In this document: positions 5,217-13,426 of the stretch, in pieces | How the letters are laid out: every line of letters begins with the position of its first letter | How positions within the stretch are numbered: the stretch's first letter is position 1 | Source of the DNA: an uncultured Allobaculum sp. | GTDB taxonomy: Bacteria; Bacillota_I; Bacilli_A; Erysipelotrichales; Erysipelotrichaceae | NCBI GenBank assembly: GCA_910577085.1 | Contig: CAJTLE010000080.1 | Coordinates: 1-14,273 of the forward strand | Reading direction: 5' to 3' | Length of the DNA: 14,273 nucleotides | The notes under the pieces: model-generated | Seen by the model: only the letters and a program-made list of their open reading frames with translations | The model's database searches: none | What the model was told of the DNA's origin: nothing | Program-made: the position numbers and the translations under genes

Positions 5217-7511
5217 TTACTTCTTGATTTTCTGAAGCTCTGCATTCATGTAATTGACTTTCTTGTCAATCAGAGCCTGTTTTTCAGGCGTCATTTCTTC
5301 TCCACCAAAACCGCCCAGCATTGCTAACAGATCAGTCACTTTCTTGGTGCCAAACATTTTGAGCATTGTGACCTTCATCGGCATGTTGGACAGGGAGCTC
5401 AGTCCGTTGGAAAGAATTTCAGTGGCTGCTTCGTTTTCAAGCAGAGTATCGATGGTATCTTCCAGGGAATAGAAGTCCGGGTTGATTTCAGCAACAGCTT
5501 CTACTTCATCCAGGTCGAGCGTATCGAACCAGTTGGTAACAGCCCCGCCATCTGGATCTACGAATACGTAGCTTTCTTCTGACTGATCAACTTTTTCGAA
5601 GATAACTTCGTCAGTCATATTTCCGGCTTTTACAGTGAATTTGTTTTCGCCGTCTGTTAAAGCAACGTCTTTGAAGACAACGACTTTTTCAGCTGGTAAA
5701 GAGGCAATCACTGCGCCATCTTTCATCAGAGCGACTTCGCCTTCGAGGTTTGTGTACACCTTGATATCGATGGTATCTGTCGCACGTTTTCTGAAACGCT
5801 TGGAAGTGATGTGCAGAACAGGCTGATCTGTCCAGTAAGCCTGGTAGATATAGAACGCATCTTTTTTGGTCTTGCGGTCGAAAGTCATCAGACCCTTGTT
5901 GTTACGGCCTTTCACGCCGCCTTCATCACGTGTATCGACACCGAAGTCAAACATGTTCCATACATGAGTAGCCCATAACCATGGACGTTCGTCGATGATT
6001 CTGGCCATGTGTTCATGATAGGCAGCCTGGTATTCTTCGGAGTAGTCACCACGGTGAGGTTTGTCATCATGGTAAGTGATGATGCCTTCGCATCCGTATT
6101 CAGAAAGCCCCAGAGCACGGTCAGGGTATTCTTCATGGAATTTGTCAACCCATGCTTCGTTGCCGGTGAATTCACCGCCGTACCATCCAAAGTAATGGTT
6201 GTAGGACAGAATATCTGTCAGCTGGTTGTGCGGGGAAGTTTTTGGCAGCATGGAAACCTGAGCCATGGTTGTTAAACGAGTTTTGTCCATTTCGTGAACA
6301 AGATCATTCAGACCGTTTAACTGACGGAGCAGTTCATCGGATTCGCCAGCGATGGTGATTTCGTTGGAAATACCCCAGGTAACGATCGATGGGTGGTTGT
6401 AGTTCTGAGTGATGAGTTCTCTCATCTGTTCTTTTGCGTTTTCTTCAGCTTCCGGGCCGGCGATCATGGAAGAAATCATTGGAATTTCAGCCCAGAGGAT
6501 GAAACCGAGTTCGTCGCACAGATCATAGAAGTCCTGAGCGTGCTGGTAGTGAGCCAGACGGATCGTATTGGCACCGAGTTCCTTGATCAGACGGGCATCT
6601 TCGAGATGGTCTTCGAAATCCAGCGCATTTCCTTTACCAAGACGGTCCTGGTGACGGGAAACACCGCGTAATGGAGTGAGAACACCATTGAGGAAGAAAC
6701 CTTTCTGAGGATCAACATAGAATTCACGAACACCGATGCGGGTAGAGATTTCATCAACGGTTTCGTTGTTTTCTAACAGAGAGCATTCAACTGTATAAAG
6801 ATAAGGATCTTTGACACCGTTCCAGAGATGCGCGTTTTCAATGGTCAGGGTCAGAGCATTCTCTTCTTTAGCAGGAACAGTTGTTTCAGCGACAACGTTT
6901 CCTTCAGCGTCGAGAACCTTAACTTCCAGACGGCTGATTTCTTTTGGATTGGAGATGTAGGCTTTCACGTTTACATCCGCATCGTTACCGTTAATCTTGG
7001 TATCGATTGCGATTCCGTTTCCACCGTAGAAATCCAGGTCAAAGTGGCTTGGTTCTACAACAAGCAGATTCACGTTTCTATAAAGACCGCCATAGAAAGT
7101 GAAGTCAGCTGTCTGGGGGTAAATGTGGTTCGCAGAGTTGTCGACTTCGGCCACGATCACGTTGGATTCACCAAAACCTGTATTCAGCAGATCAGTGATG
7201 TCGAAACGGAAAGTGGAGTAGCCGCCTTCGTGACGGCCAGCCAGTTTGCCATTGACATAAACATTGGCAGAGGAGTTGGCGCCTTCGAATTCAAGATAAA
7301 CACGGGAGTCAGCTTTTCTCTCAAAAGCTGGGAGTTCTTTTGTGTAGTAGAAGGTTCCACGTGCATAGTCCGCACCACCATCCTGGCCATCAAATTTGTT
7401 CCAGGTGTGAGGCAGATCAACAACGACAGAAGCTTCAGGGGCAGCACAGTAGTTTTCCGGTTTTACCTGGGAGAACTGCCATCCATCGTTGAAATTGTAA
7501 TACTCTCTCAT
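5217..7511 (-). CDS. GH2 glycosidase (beta-galactosidase-like, beta-glucuronidase possible)
   Basis: This is a cytosolic retaining glycoside hydrolase of family 2, 764 residues, with no signal peptide. In order: a sugar-binding jelly-roll domain (about 1-155), an immunoglobulin-like domain (about 160-262), a TIM barrel (about 265-560), a second beta-sandwich (about 565-650) and a helical C-terminal extension (about 665-764). The acid/base is Glu384 in GISNEI and the nucleophile is Glu471 in LSEYG. The segment GRNNKGLMTFDRKTKKDAF (535-553) resembles GH2 beta-galactosidases. It also contains N537-x-K539, the spacing of the NxK motif of beta-glucuronidases, so substrate choice stays open. ATG 7511 is preceded by AAAGGA at 10 nt. 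It is the first gene of the unit with the symporter, and a cre-like site lies 150 nt upstream. Confidence 0.93.
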   Translation of the reverse strand: MREYYNFNDGWQFSQVKPENYCAAPEASVVVDLPHTWNKFDGQDGGADYARGTFYYTKELPAFERKADSRVYLEFEGANSSANVYVNGKLAGRHEGGYSTFRFDITDLLNTGFGESNVIVAEVDNSANHIYPQTADFTFYGGLYRNVNLLVVEPSHFDLDFYGGNGIAIDTKINGNDADVNVKAYISNPKEISRLEVKVLDAEGNVVAETTVPAKEENALTLTIENAHLWNGVKDPYLYTVECSLLENNETVDEISTRIGVREFYVDPQKGFFLNGVLTPLRGVSRHQDRLGKGNALDFEDHLEDARLIKELGANTIRLAHYQHAQDFYDLCDELGFILWAEIPMISSMIAGPEAEENAKEQMRELITQNYNHPSIVTWGISNEITIAGESDELLRQLNGLNDLVHEMDKTRLTTMAQVSMLPKTSPHNQLTDILSYNHYFGWYGGEFTGNEAWVDKFHEEYPDRALGLSEYGCEGIITYHDDKPHRGDYSEEYQAAYHEHMARIIDERPWLWATHVWNMFDFGVDTRDEGGVKGRNNKGLMTFDRKTKKDAFYIYQAYWTDQPVLHITSKRFRKRATDTIDIKVYTNLEGEVALMKDGAVIASLPAEKVVVFKDVALTDGENKFTVKAGNMTDEVIFEKVDQSEESYVFVDPDGGAVTNWFDTLDLDEVEAVAEINPDFYSLEDTIDTLLENEAATEILSNGLSSLSNMPMKVTMLKMFGTKKVTDLLAMLGGFGGEEMTPEKQALIDKKVNYMNAELQKIKK

Positions 7512-7659
7512 TGGTTGATGTTCCTTTCTGTTTGTCAGAATTGACTTCGCTCATATTCAGGATCTTCTGCGACTTTTTATGTTCGAAAGATAAATGAATA
7601 AGTGCGTTATTAAAGCGGGGGAAGTCCGTTTAATGAACTTACACCATAGATGATAAAGG

Positions 7660-7673
7660 TGAAAGCGTTTTGA
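7660..7673. promoter_or_regulatory. Candidate cre site (CcpA operator)
   Basis: TGAAAGCGTTTTGA matches the usual cre pattern TGWAANCGNTNWCA at all positions but one (G for C near the end). It lies about 150 nt before the GH2 start and about 620 nt before the GH3 start, so catabolite repression of the GH2/symporter unit is the likelier role. Confidence 0.55.
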
Positions 7674-7818
7674 CGCGATTGACAGAGTTGTTCTATGGTT
7701 TGCATTAATTGCACATTGTTAAATTCTGGATAAATCACAATGATCCAGATCAGAGTGTCCCGCAATTCTGGGGGTTTTTGTGGAAGCCCTTACCAATATG
7801 AATTGCCAAAGTTTTCAC

Positions 7819-7836
7819 ATTTTGGTTACCCAAAAT
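7819..7836. promoter_or_regulatory. 18-bp palindrome, candidate operator
   Basis: ATTTTGG and CCAAAAT form perfect 7-bp arms around TTAC. The position is roughly mid-way between the divergent glycosidase genes. It could bind a dimeric repressor or activator; which regulator is unknown. Confidence 0.4.
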
Positions 7837-8148
7837 AGCAAGATCGGAATAACAACCTAGAAGTCGGGGTGCAAAAACGGCACATGACTTCCTGAAGAAG
7901 TACGTCTTCATTATATTCTTTTAATTAAAAACAACCGTCTCACATACATTATGCAAAAGATGTTATATATATCTAAGAAAACGGGAAAATTTATCCTTAT
8001 TTATATGGCTTTTAAGAATAGGCCGAGAAAGGTATGATAAAGGAAACCGCCATCCTCTCCAGCCTGGTATATTGGATGGGATGCCGGTTATGTTTTCAAA
8101 TATTGCTCTTTCGATTGCAAGAGTTGAGAAGTGTTGCTTATCTGTATG

Positions 8149-8174
8149 CGATTTCAGAAATCGTTCTATACAAT
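8149..8174 (+). promoter_or_regulatory. Inverted repeat beside a -10-like hexamer upstream of GH3
   Basis: CGATTT and AAATCG (8149-8163) are perfect 6-bp arms around CAG. They lie immediately before TATACAAT, whose TACAAT at 8169-8174 could be a -10 box. No good -35 is present, so an activator may be needed, or the match is chance. The GH3 start codon is about 120 nt downstream. Confidence 0.35.
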
Positions 8175-8292
8175 GATGTCGATATGAATATGAAATTCCC
8201 CGCTGATCAAAAAGTGCGAGTCAAAATCATCACATTTTACAGTATGGTAAACATGAATTGTACAGTTGCGATCGGGGCAGGAGAGGACAACA

Positions 8293-10569
8293 ATGAAAAA
8301 AGCAAGTGAACAGTTTCAAACGTATAAAAACGAAAACGGACCTGTCATCACCACAGTGGATGTTCCTGTCATTGAACAGGACGGCCTGTATTTTAAGGAT
8401 ATTGATGGCTCCGGTGTTTTAAAGGAATTCTCCGACTGGAGACTTCCTGCTGAACAGCGTGCCAAAGCGCTGGTCAAAGACATGAGCACAGATGAAAAAA
8501 TCGGTCAGCTTTTCGTGACCAGCCGTAACCCCTATACGACTCAGGTCAATCCAATGATGGCCACCATGAAAAAAGAAGGTGTTGATACAGAAGACACTCC
8601 AAAAGAAAATCTGAAAGACGAAACCGGTCTGCTCGATGAAAACGTTCTGGAAAATGTCAGCATTTTCGCTGGGTACACCATTCCAGGAACAACCGCTGCG
8701 ATCAACCGCGACAAGATGAGAAACTTCATCCTGCGTACAAACCCAGATCCAGAAAACCTGACGGACTGGCTCAACCAGCTGCAGAAAACAGCAGAAGCAG
8801 ATGAACACTTCATCCCAGTTCTGGTTACAACCAACTCCCGTAACGAAAACGGTAAAGTTGTATTTGGTATGAACGATTCCGTTGGTACCTTCCCAACATG
8901 GCCAGGCACACTGGGTATTGCAGCGGCCATCCAGGGTACTGGCAATATCAATATCGCAAAAGACTTTGGTGAAGCCATCCGTCGTGAATGGGATGCAGCC
9001 GGTCTGAAAAAAGGCTACATGTACATGGCTGACGTCGTAACTGACCCAAGATGGCAGCGTATTTATGGAACCTTCGGTGAAAACCCTGAACTGATCTCCG
9101 AGATCTTTGATGTTCTGGTTCCAGCTGTACAGGGCAGCGACGAAGGCGTTACCGCTGATGGTGTTGCACTGACAGTTAAACACTGGCCAGGCGGCGGCGC
9201 CCGTGAAAACGGCTTTGACCCACACTACAAAGAAGGTCAGTGGAACGTTTACGCCACAGAAGATTCTTTAACTGACTACCATACAAAAGGCTTTATTCCA
9301 GCTATTGCTCACAATGCAGCCAGCATCATGCCTTACTATGCAAAACCTTCTAAAGAAAAATCTGCCCGCCAGCATGGTCTGGATGGTAAAGAAATTACCT
9401 GGCAGCCAGTTGGTTTCGCCTTCAACCAGTACATGATCCAGGATCTGTTACGTGACCAGTTCGGATTCAAAGGCTACATCAACTCTGACTCCGGTATCAT
9501 CGATAACATGGGCTGGGGTGTTGAAGCCCTCGATCGTCCAGAACGAATCGCTTTAGCCATCAACAATGGTGTAGATATGATCTCCGAATCCTACGGACCA
9601 GACTATGCCCGTGAAGCGATCGCAAGACGTACAAACGGCTACTACGATACCCACCCAATTCCAGAAGGCTATACGCTCGAACAGATTACGCTCGATGACG
9701 AAGCCATCAGCCGCGCTGCTGAACGCACTCTGACTGAAAAATTTGCACTGGGTATGTTCGAAAATCCATACCGTGATGCCAAGAACTCTGAAATGGTTAT
9801 CACTCACGGAAATGACTGGGAAACTGCTATGCAGGTTCACCGTGAATCCGTTGTTCTGCTCAAAAACCAGCACGTTCTGCCATTAACAGAAGCAGCTGGC
9901 AAAAAGTTCTACATCCAGGGCTTTGACCAGACAGAAGAAGCAGGTAAGAAATGGACTGAAACGCTTGTTGCTGAACTGAAAGAACGTGATGTGACAGTTG
10001 TTGATGACTACAAAGAGGCAGACATTGCCATCGTGATGGTTTCTCCAGAATCTGGTAACTACTTCACCGCAACAAAAGGTCTGCTTGAAATCGATCTTTG
10101 CGAAAACAAAGTCGTTGCGGACTACTCTGAAGAAGGTCTGCCATTAGAAACTACCCACACTGAAACAACTGTTGCCGGTATTGGCCAGATCAAAGAAATT
10201 GCTAAAGACCTCCACGCTCGTGATGGTAAAGTGATCGGCACAATCAACATCACGATGCCTTGGATGCTTGGCAACCTCGAACCAGAATGCGACGCTCTGC
10301 TGGCTGGATTCAACACCTTCACTGCTGCATTCTTCGATGTGATCTTCGGTAAATTTGCTCCAGTTGGTGCTCTGCCAATGACTCTGCCAAAGAACGACGA
10401 AGTTGTTGCAGTTAATGCTGAAGGTGTCTGCGTAACGCCAAACGATCTGCCAGGTTACAAGAAAGATGAATATCTGCCAGAAGACCTCAAAGACGAAAAC
10501 GGTAAAGGCTACGCGTATAAAGATGCAGACGGCAACTACTACGAATTCGGCTATGGCATGAAATTCTAG
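8293..10569 (+). CDS. GH3 beta-glycosidase (beta-glucosidase-like), cytosolic
   Basis: This 758-residue retaining glycoside hydrolase of family 3 has no signal peptide. Residues about 45-430 form the catalytic barrel. It contains EKIGQL near 68, the FPTWPGTLG stretch, the substrate-binding KHWPGGG (Lys296-His297) and the nucleophile Asp399 in GYINSDSG. The alpha/beta sandwich follows, beginning near ESVVLLKN (518-525) and ending in FGYGMKF. The usual C-terminal fibronectin-III-like domain seems absent or minimal. ATG 8293 is chosen because AGGAGAGG lies 6 nt upstream; an in-frame TTG at 8266 includes that site and is rejected. Codon choice is strongly biased (CTG, AAC, GGT), as in a highly expressed gene. 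It is divergent from the GH2 gene, and glucoside, xyloside or other specificity cannot be decided from sequence. Confidence 0.93.
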   Translation: MKKASEQFQTYKNENGPVITTVDVPVIEQDGLYFKDIDGSGVLKEFSDWRLPAEQRAKALVKDMSTDEKIGQLFVTSRNPYTTQVNPMMATMKKEGVDTEDTPKENLKDETGLLDENVLENVSIFAGYTIPGTTAAINRDKMRNFILRTNPDPENLTDWLNQLQKTAEADEHFIPVLVTTNSRNENGKVVFGMNDSVGTFPTWPGTLGIAAAIQGTGNINIAKDFGEAIRREWDAAGLKKGYMYMADVVTDPRWQRIYGTFGENPELISEIFDVLVPAVQGSDEGVTADGVALTVKHWPGGGARENGFDPHYKEGQWNVYATEDSLTDYHTKGFIPAIAHNAASIMPYYAKPSKEKSARQHGLDGKEITWQPVGFAFNQYMIQDLLRDQFGFKGYINSDSGIIDNMGWGVEALDRPERIALAINNGVDMISESYGPDYAREAIARRTNGYYDTHPIPEGYTLEQITLDDEAISRAAERTLTEKFALGMFENPYRDAKNSEMVITHGNDWETAMQVHRESVVLLKNQHVLPLTEAAGKKFYIQGFDQTEEAGKKWTETLVAELKERDVTVVDDYKEADIAIVMVSPESGNYFTATKGLLEIDLCENKVVADYSEEGLPLETTHTETTVAGIGQIKEIAKDLHARDGKVIGTINITMPWMLGNLEPECDALLAGFNTFTAAFFDVIFGKFAPVGALPMTLPKNDEVVAVNAEGVCVTPNDLPGYKKDEYLPEDLKDENGKGYAYKDADGNYYEFGYGMKF

Positions 10570-10641
10570 TCTGCTCGCTGACTACAAGCTTTCTAAAAAT
10601 CTTTAAAATTCTGCTTTCAATCCGATTGATATGCATTCACT

Positions 10642-10692
10642 ACGCTGATTGCGAAAGAAGAAATTCCTTCGCAATCAGCGTTTTTCTTTTTC
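10642..10692 (+). terminator. Strong terminator of the GH3 gene
   Basis: A 14-bp perfect stem (10642-10655 with 10668-10681, ACGCTGATTGCGAA and its complement) with a 12-nt loop is followed by a T-rich run TTTTTCTTTTT. It starts 72 nt past the GH3 stop. Confidence 0.92.
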
Positions 10693-10763
10693 GGAAGACT
10701 CTTTGACGGGCTGGTTCTCTGGTCTGAAGGGTCTTGGATCTGGAGGAATGAATCTTCCTCTGG

Positions 10764-10795
10764 TTTGCAGTCCTTTTGATTTGCAGACCTTTTAA
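10764..10795. repeat. Two-copy 16-bp imperfect tandem repeat
   Basis: TTTGCAGTCCTTTTGA is followed directly by TTTGCAGACCTTTTAA, with two differences. It lies in the untranscribed-looking spacer past the GH3 terminator; no function is apparent. Confidence 0.5.
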
Positions 10796-11074
10796 TTCAC
10801 AATTCCTCAAATTTTCGCATTCTCTGACTTTAAAGGAGCTGATCATCTGTTTGTCTGGCGATTAAATTTTGCAGGGAGAAAAGCGCCTGGAATGACAGAC
10901 AAAATGACGAGAATGTAAGAAAACTTCAAATCTGCCGCAATCTTTTGAAATATGGATGATATTAAACAGTTAATATTTGATAGATTAATTTTATCGGACA
11001 CAACGCTGCCCAGACTGTCAGGAATGCTGCTGGCAGTCTGACGAAAATCTGTTTTATCTAAAGAAGGATTGAAA

Positions 11075-11116
11075 ATGTCTTTTCATCAGGATCGCCTGAT
11101 CAGATTGATGAACTGA
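11075..11116 (+). CDS. Possible 13-aa leader peptide upstream of the surface-protein gene
   Basis: ATG at 11075 is preceded by AAGGA at a good distance (about 6 nt) and runs 13 codons (MSFHQDRLIRLMN) to TGA. A hairpin ATCAGG/CCTGAT lies inside it. It ends 66 nt before the surface-protein start. It could be a translated leader with a regulatory role, or a chance micro-ORF. Confidence 0.25.
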   Translation: MSFHQDRLIRLMN

Positions 11117-11182
11117 TTTTGATGAACAGACTGCATAAGAAATGAAGCAAGAGAAAAATAGAATATCGGAGAAATAGAATAT

Positions 11183-13153
11183 ATGAGGAAACAACACGGG
11201 AGAATGGAAAAGGAAAGCCCGATGGGCAGTCTGGATCCAAAATCAGATCCGAACCCATTCAAATCAAAACGAAAAATCCGGGCCTGGCTTGCTGCAGCCG
11301 GCTGTACTGTTCTGGCCATTGGTTCTGTCTTTTCGATGGATATGAATCTGGAAGCCAGTGAAGGGAGCTCTTCTGAACAGACGATTTTTGATGAAGAACA
11401 TGGCCTGGTAGAGTTTGAACAGGAAAATGAAGAAATCACTGAAGCCGCGCCTGTTGCCGGCCGACTGGCCAAAGACTACTCCGTTCACCAGCTCAAAGCC
11501 ATGCAGACAGATCTGCAGGCTCAAAAAGATACCTTGATCGCCAAAGGAAAATGGAATCTTGCCGAGTCTGAGTTCGCACAGATTCAGTCTTTGCTGGAGG
11601 AAATCGAAAAAATTCTGCCGCTGATGGAATGTACCTCCGTCTATATGGTTTACAATCCAAATTCCGGCGAGCATCTGTATACGACAAATGATGAAGAACG
11701 GGTAAAACTGACCGGCCTTGGCTGGCGGGATGAAGGCATCTGCTTTGGAACACCAGTCAGAGAAGGAGTGCCGGTTTACCGTTTGTACCTCAAAGCAAGC
11801 GGCGAACATCTGTATTCGACAAACACCGGCGAAATTAAGATTCTGGAAAACAACGGCTGGAAAAACGAGGGCCCAAAATTTATGGCCAGCTCTTTAAACG
11901 CCATTCCGGTAACCAGAATGCTCAATCCAAATACCAAGCTTCATCATTTCACCAGTGATGAAGGGGAAATCGATGCACTTGTAAAAATTGGCTGGATCAA
12001 GGAAAACAAGGCGTTTTCAGTGGTCAATTCTGTCAGCATTGAACCGGAAACCATCAATGGAACGACCGGCTATGCAGCTTACAATTCCACTGACCAGAAA
12101 CTGACCGGCCTGCAGAAGCTGAGAACCGGTACGTACTATTTCGATCCGGATCAGGACGGGCTGATGGTCACTGGCTTTAAAACCCTGCCCGATGCGGCTG
12201 GCCAGCTTCAGGCCTTCTGGTTTCGGGAGAATGGCAAAATGGCTTATGGTGAAGTTGAATTTGAGGATGGATGGCGGTATTTTGACAAGAAGACCGGTGC
12301 TATGGTGTGCAATGATTTTGTCAAACTGACCAATCCGAAACGGACCTGCTATTTTGACGAAAACGGACTTCGGGTGAGCGGTAAGAAAACCATCAACGGA
12401 AAAAGCTATCTCTTTGACGAGAAAACAGGAGCGATGAAAATGGATCTCGATCAGATTCTGGATCAGGCAGTTGCCTACATCAAGAAAAACAAAAAAGAGG
12501 GCGAAGACTATTCGCTGGCCATCCGCGTTCCGGCTCTGGGCCAGAAAGTGAGCTGGAATGACCACTCCCAGCAGTCCGCCAGTGTGATGAAACTGTTTGT
12601 GATGGGGGCAATTTTTGAAAAGTATGAGGACTACTGCAGCCGTTATGGAAAGTCCTATATCGACAGTTCCTTAAATTCCATGATTACCTGGTCGGATAAT
12701 GAGGCCTGGAAAAATCTGGTGGCCAATCTTGGCAATGGTTCGTATGCCCAGGGCTGCGAAAATCTGAATCAATGGAACAAAGCGCATGGCTATGGCGAAA
12801 CTTCGATGAAGCCGGCAGCCTATCAGAACTTTACCAGCGTACTGGATGCCAGCAAGATTCTTGAAGACATCGATCAGAATAAACTCAAACACTCAGCTGA
12901 GATGAAAAAGCTGATCCAGGGACAGTCTGTAAAGGGAAGACTGCTTAACGGAATTCCGCAGGGTGTAACGACCGGAAACAAACCAGGCTGGCTGGACAAT
13001 ACCCAGAATGATTCCCTCATTGTCTGGGATAAAAAAGGCACCTATGTCCTGACCTTCCTTTCCTGTAACCTGAAGGACTATAACAACGCGGAACGAATCA
13101 TGGGTGAAGTTTCCCGCATGGTGTATGAATGGATGCAGGACAACATGTACTAG
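11183..13153 (+). CDS. Modular cell-surface protein with serine beta-lactamase/PBP-like C-terminal domain
   Basis: This is a 656-residue probable surface protein. A basic 31-residue N-terminus precedes a single hydrophobic segment (33-52), acting as a long signal peptide or membrane anchor. An acidic linker and helical region (55-148) follow. Three repeats of about 42 residues (152-193, 196-236, 240-280) carry NPNSGEHLYTTN-like and GW(x)EG motifs, resembling DUF5648-type repeats. Residues 295-420 hold choline/cell-wall-binding-like repeats with YFDxxTGAM motifs. The C-terminal domain (421-656) has the penicillin-recognising triad: Ser467-x-x-Lys470, Ser504-Asp505-Asn506, and Lys600-Pro601-Gly602 in the KTG position. 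No class-A Glu166 equivalent is visible, so a true beta-lactamase is doubtful; peptidoglycan-directed activity or a binding role is possible. ATG 11183 has GGAG 9 nt upstream, and the gene is single with its own terminator. Confidence 0.88.
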   Translation: MRKQHGRMEKESPMGSLDPKSDPNPFKSKRKIRAWLAAAGCTVLAIGSVFSMDMNLEASEGSSSEQTIFDEEHGLVEFEQENEEITEAAPVAGRLAKDYSVHQLKAMQTDLQAQKDTLIAKGKWNLAESEFAQIQSLLEEIEKILPLMECTSVYMVYNPNSGEHLYTTNDEERVKLTGLGWRDEGICFGTPVREGVPVYRLYLKASGEHLYSTNTGEIKILENNGWKNEGPKFMASSLNAIPVTRMLNPNTKLHHFTSDEGEIDALVKIGWIKENKAFSVVNSVSIEPETINGTTGYAAYNSTDQKLTGLQKLRTGTYYFDPDQDGLMVTGFKTLPDAAGQLQAFWFRENGKMAYGEVEFEDGWRYFDKKTGAMVCNDFVKLTNPKRTCYFDENGLRVSGKKTINGKSYLFDEKTGAMKMDLDQILDQAVAYIKKNKKEGEDYSLAIRVPALGQKVSWNDHSQQSASVMKLFVMGAIFEKYEDYCSRYGKSYIDSSLNSMITWSDNEAWKNLVANLGNGSYAQGCENLNQWNKAHGYGETSMKPAAYQNFTSVLDASKILEDIDQNKLKHSAEMKKLIQGQSVKGRLLNGIPQGVTTGNKPGWLDNTQNDSLIVWDKKGTYVLTFLSCNLKDYNNAERIMGEVSRMVYEWMQDNMY

Positions 13154-13194
13154 AAAGATTTACAAATCAATAAGACTGAAATCCGTCTGAATTT

Positions 13195-13222
13195 GACCTC
13201 GATTCTTGATCGGGGTCTTTTT
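13195..13222 (+). terminator. Terminator of the surface-protein gene
   Basis: A 9-bp stem with one G-U pair (GACCTCGAT at 13195-13203 with ATCGGGGTC at 13209-13217) is followed by five Ts, 42 nt past the stop codon. Confidence 0.85.
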
Positions 13223-13274
13223 GCGTTTTGGCCTGGATTTGACTTGCCCAAGCCTGAGCTTGGATTCTGACATG

Positions 13275-13300
13275 AAAAAAAGCCTGCCCTAGGGGCAGAC
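13275..13300 (-). terminator. Intrinsic terminator, minus strand, beyond the IS end
   Basis: On the minus strand GTCTGCCC pairs with GGGCAGGC (one U-G pair) around CTA and is followed by seven Ts. It would stop leftward transcription leaving the transposase gene before it enters the surface-protein gene. Confidence 0.7.
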
Positions 13301-13394
13301 TTGAATCTGGATGCATTTCGAAAGCAGAAATTCGGGAATTAAATTTACGGCTTATTACTCTGAGTTTTGCACGGTTTTAGAATAGATAACCCTA

Positions 13395-13426
13395 ATGCCC
13401 ACTGGAATCCCTCCAGCGGGCATTTT
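13395..13426 (+). terminator. Plus-oriented hairpin-terminator at the IS edge
   Basis: ATGCCC and CTGG (13395-13405) pair with CCAG and GGGCAT (13413-13423) across one mismatch, giving a 10-bp stem with a 7-nt loop. Four Ts follow on the plus strand. On the minus strand it starts 2 nt past the transposase stop but lacks a good T-run. Facing inward from the IS end, it would block outside transcription from entering the transposase region antisense. Confidence 0.55.

Larger units (their letters stand above)
7512..8292. promoter_or_regulatory. Divergent control region between GH2 and GH3 genes (781 nt)
   Basis: This long AT-rich spacer separates two divergent glycosidase genes and holds a cre-like site, an 18-bp palindrome and two further inverted repeats (7660-7673, 7819-7836, 8107-8124, 8149-8163). 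A 91-codon open frame at 8034-8309 has an A/G-rich motif only 1 nt from its ATG and runs into the GH3 gene in another frame, so I do not count it as a gene. I find no single convincing promoter for the GH2 gene. Confidence 0.5.
10693..11182. other. Gene-poor spacer before the surface-protein gene
   Basis: No standard gene is visible here. The stretch holds a 16-bp imperfect tandem repeat (10764-10795), a hairpin (CAGACTG at 11011-11017 with CAGTCTG at 11034-11040) and a 13-codon ORF with a ribosome site at 11075. AT-rich DNA at 10940-11000 could hold the promoter, but I see no well-spaced -35/-10 pair. Confidence 0.5.

Noticed and set aside
8034..8309. Plus-strand 91-codon frame before the GH3 gene
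   Set aside because: Its AAAGG is only 1 nt from the ATG, it overlaps the GH3 start in another frame and shows no recognisable family features; a leader role is not excluded.
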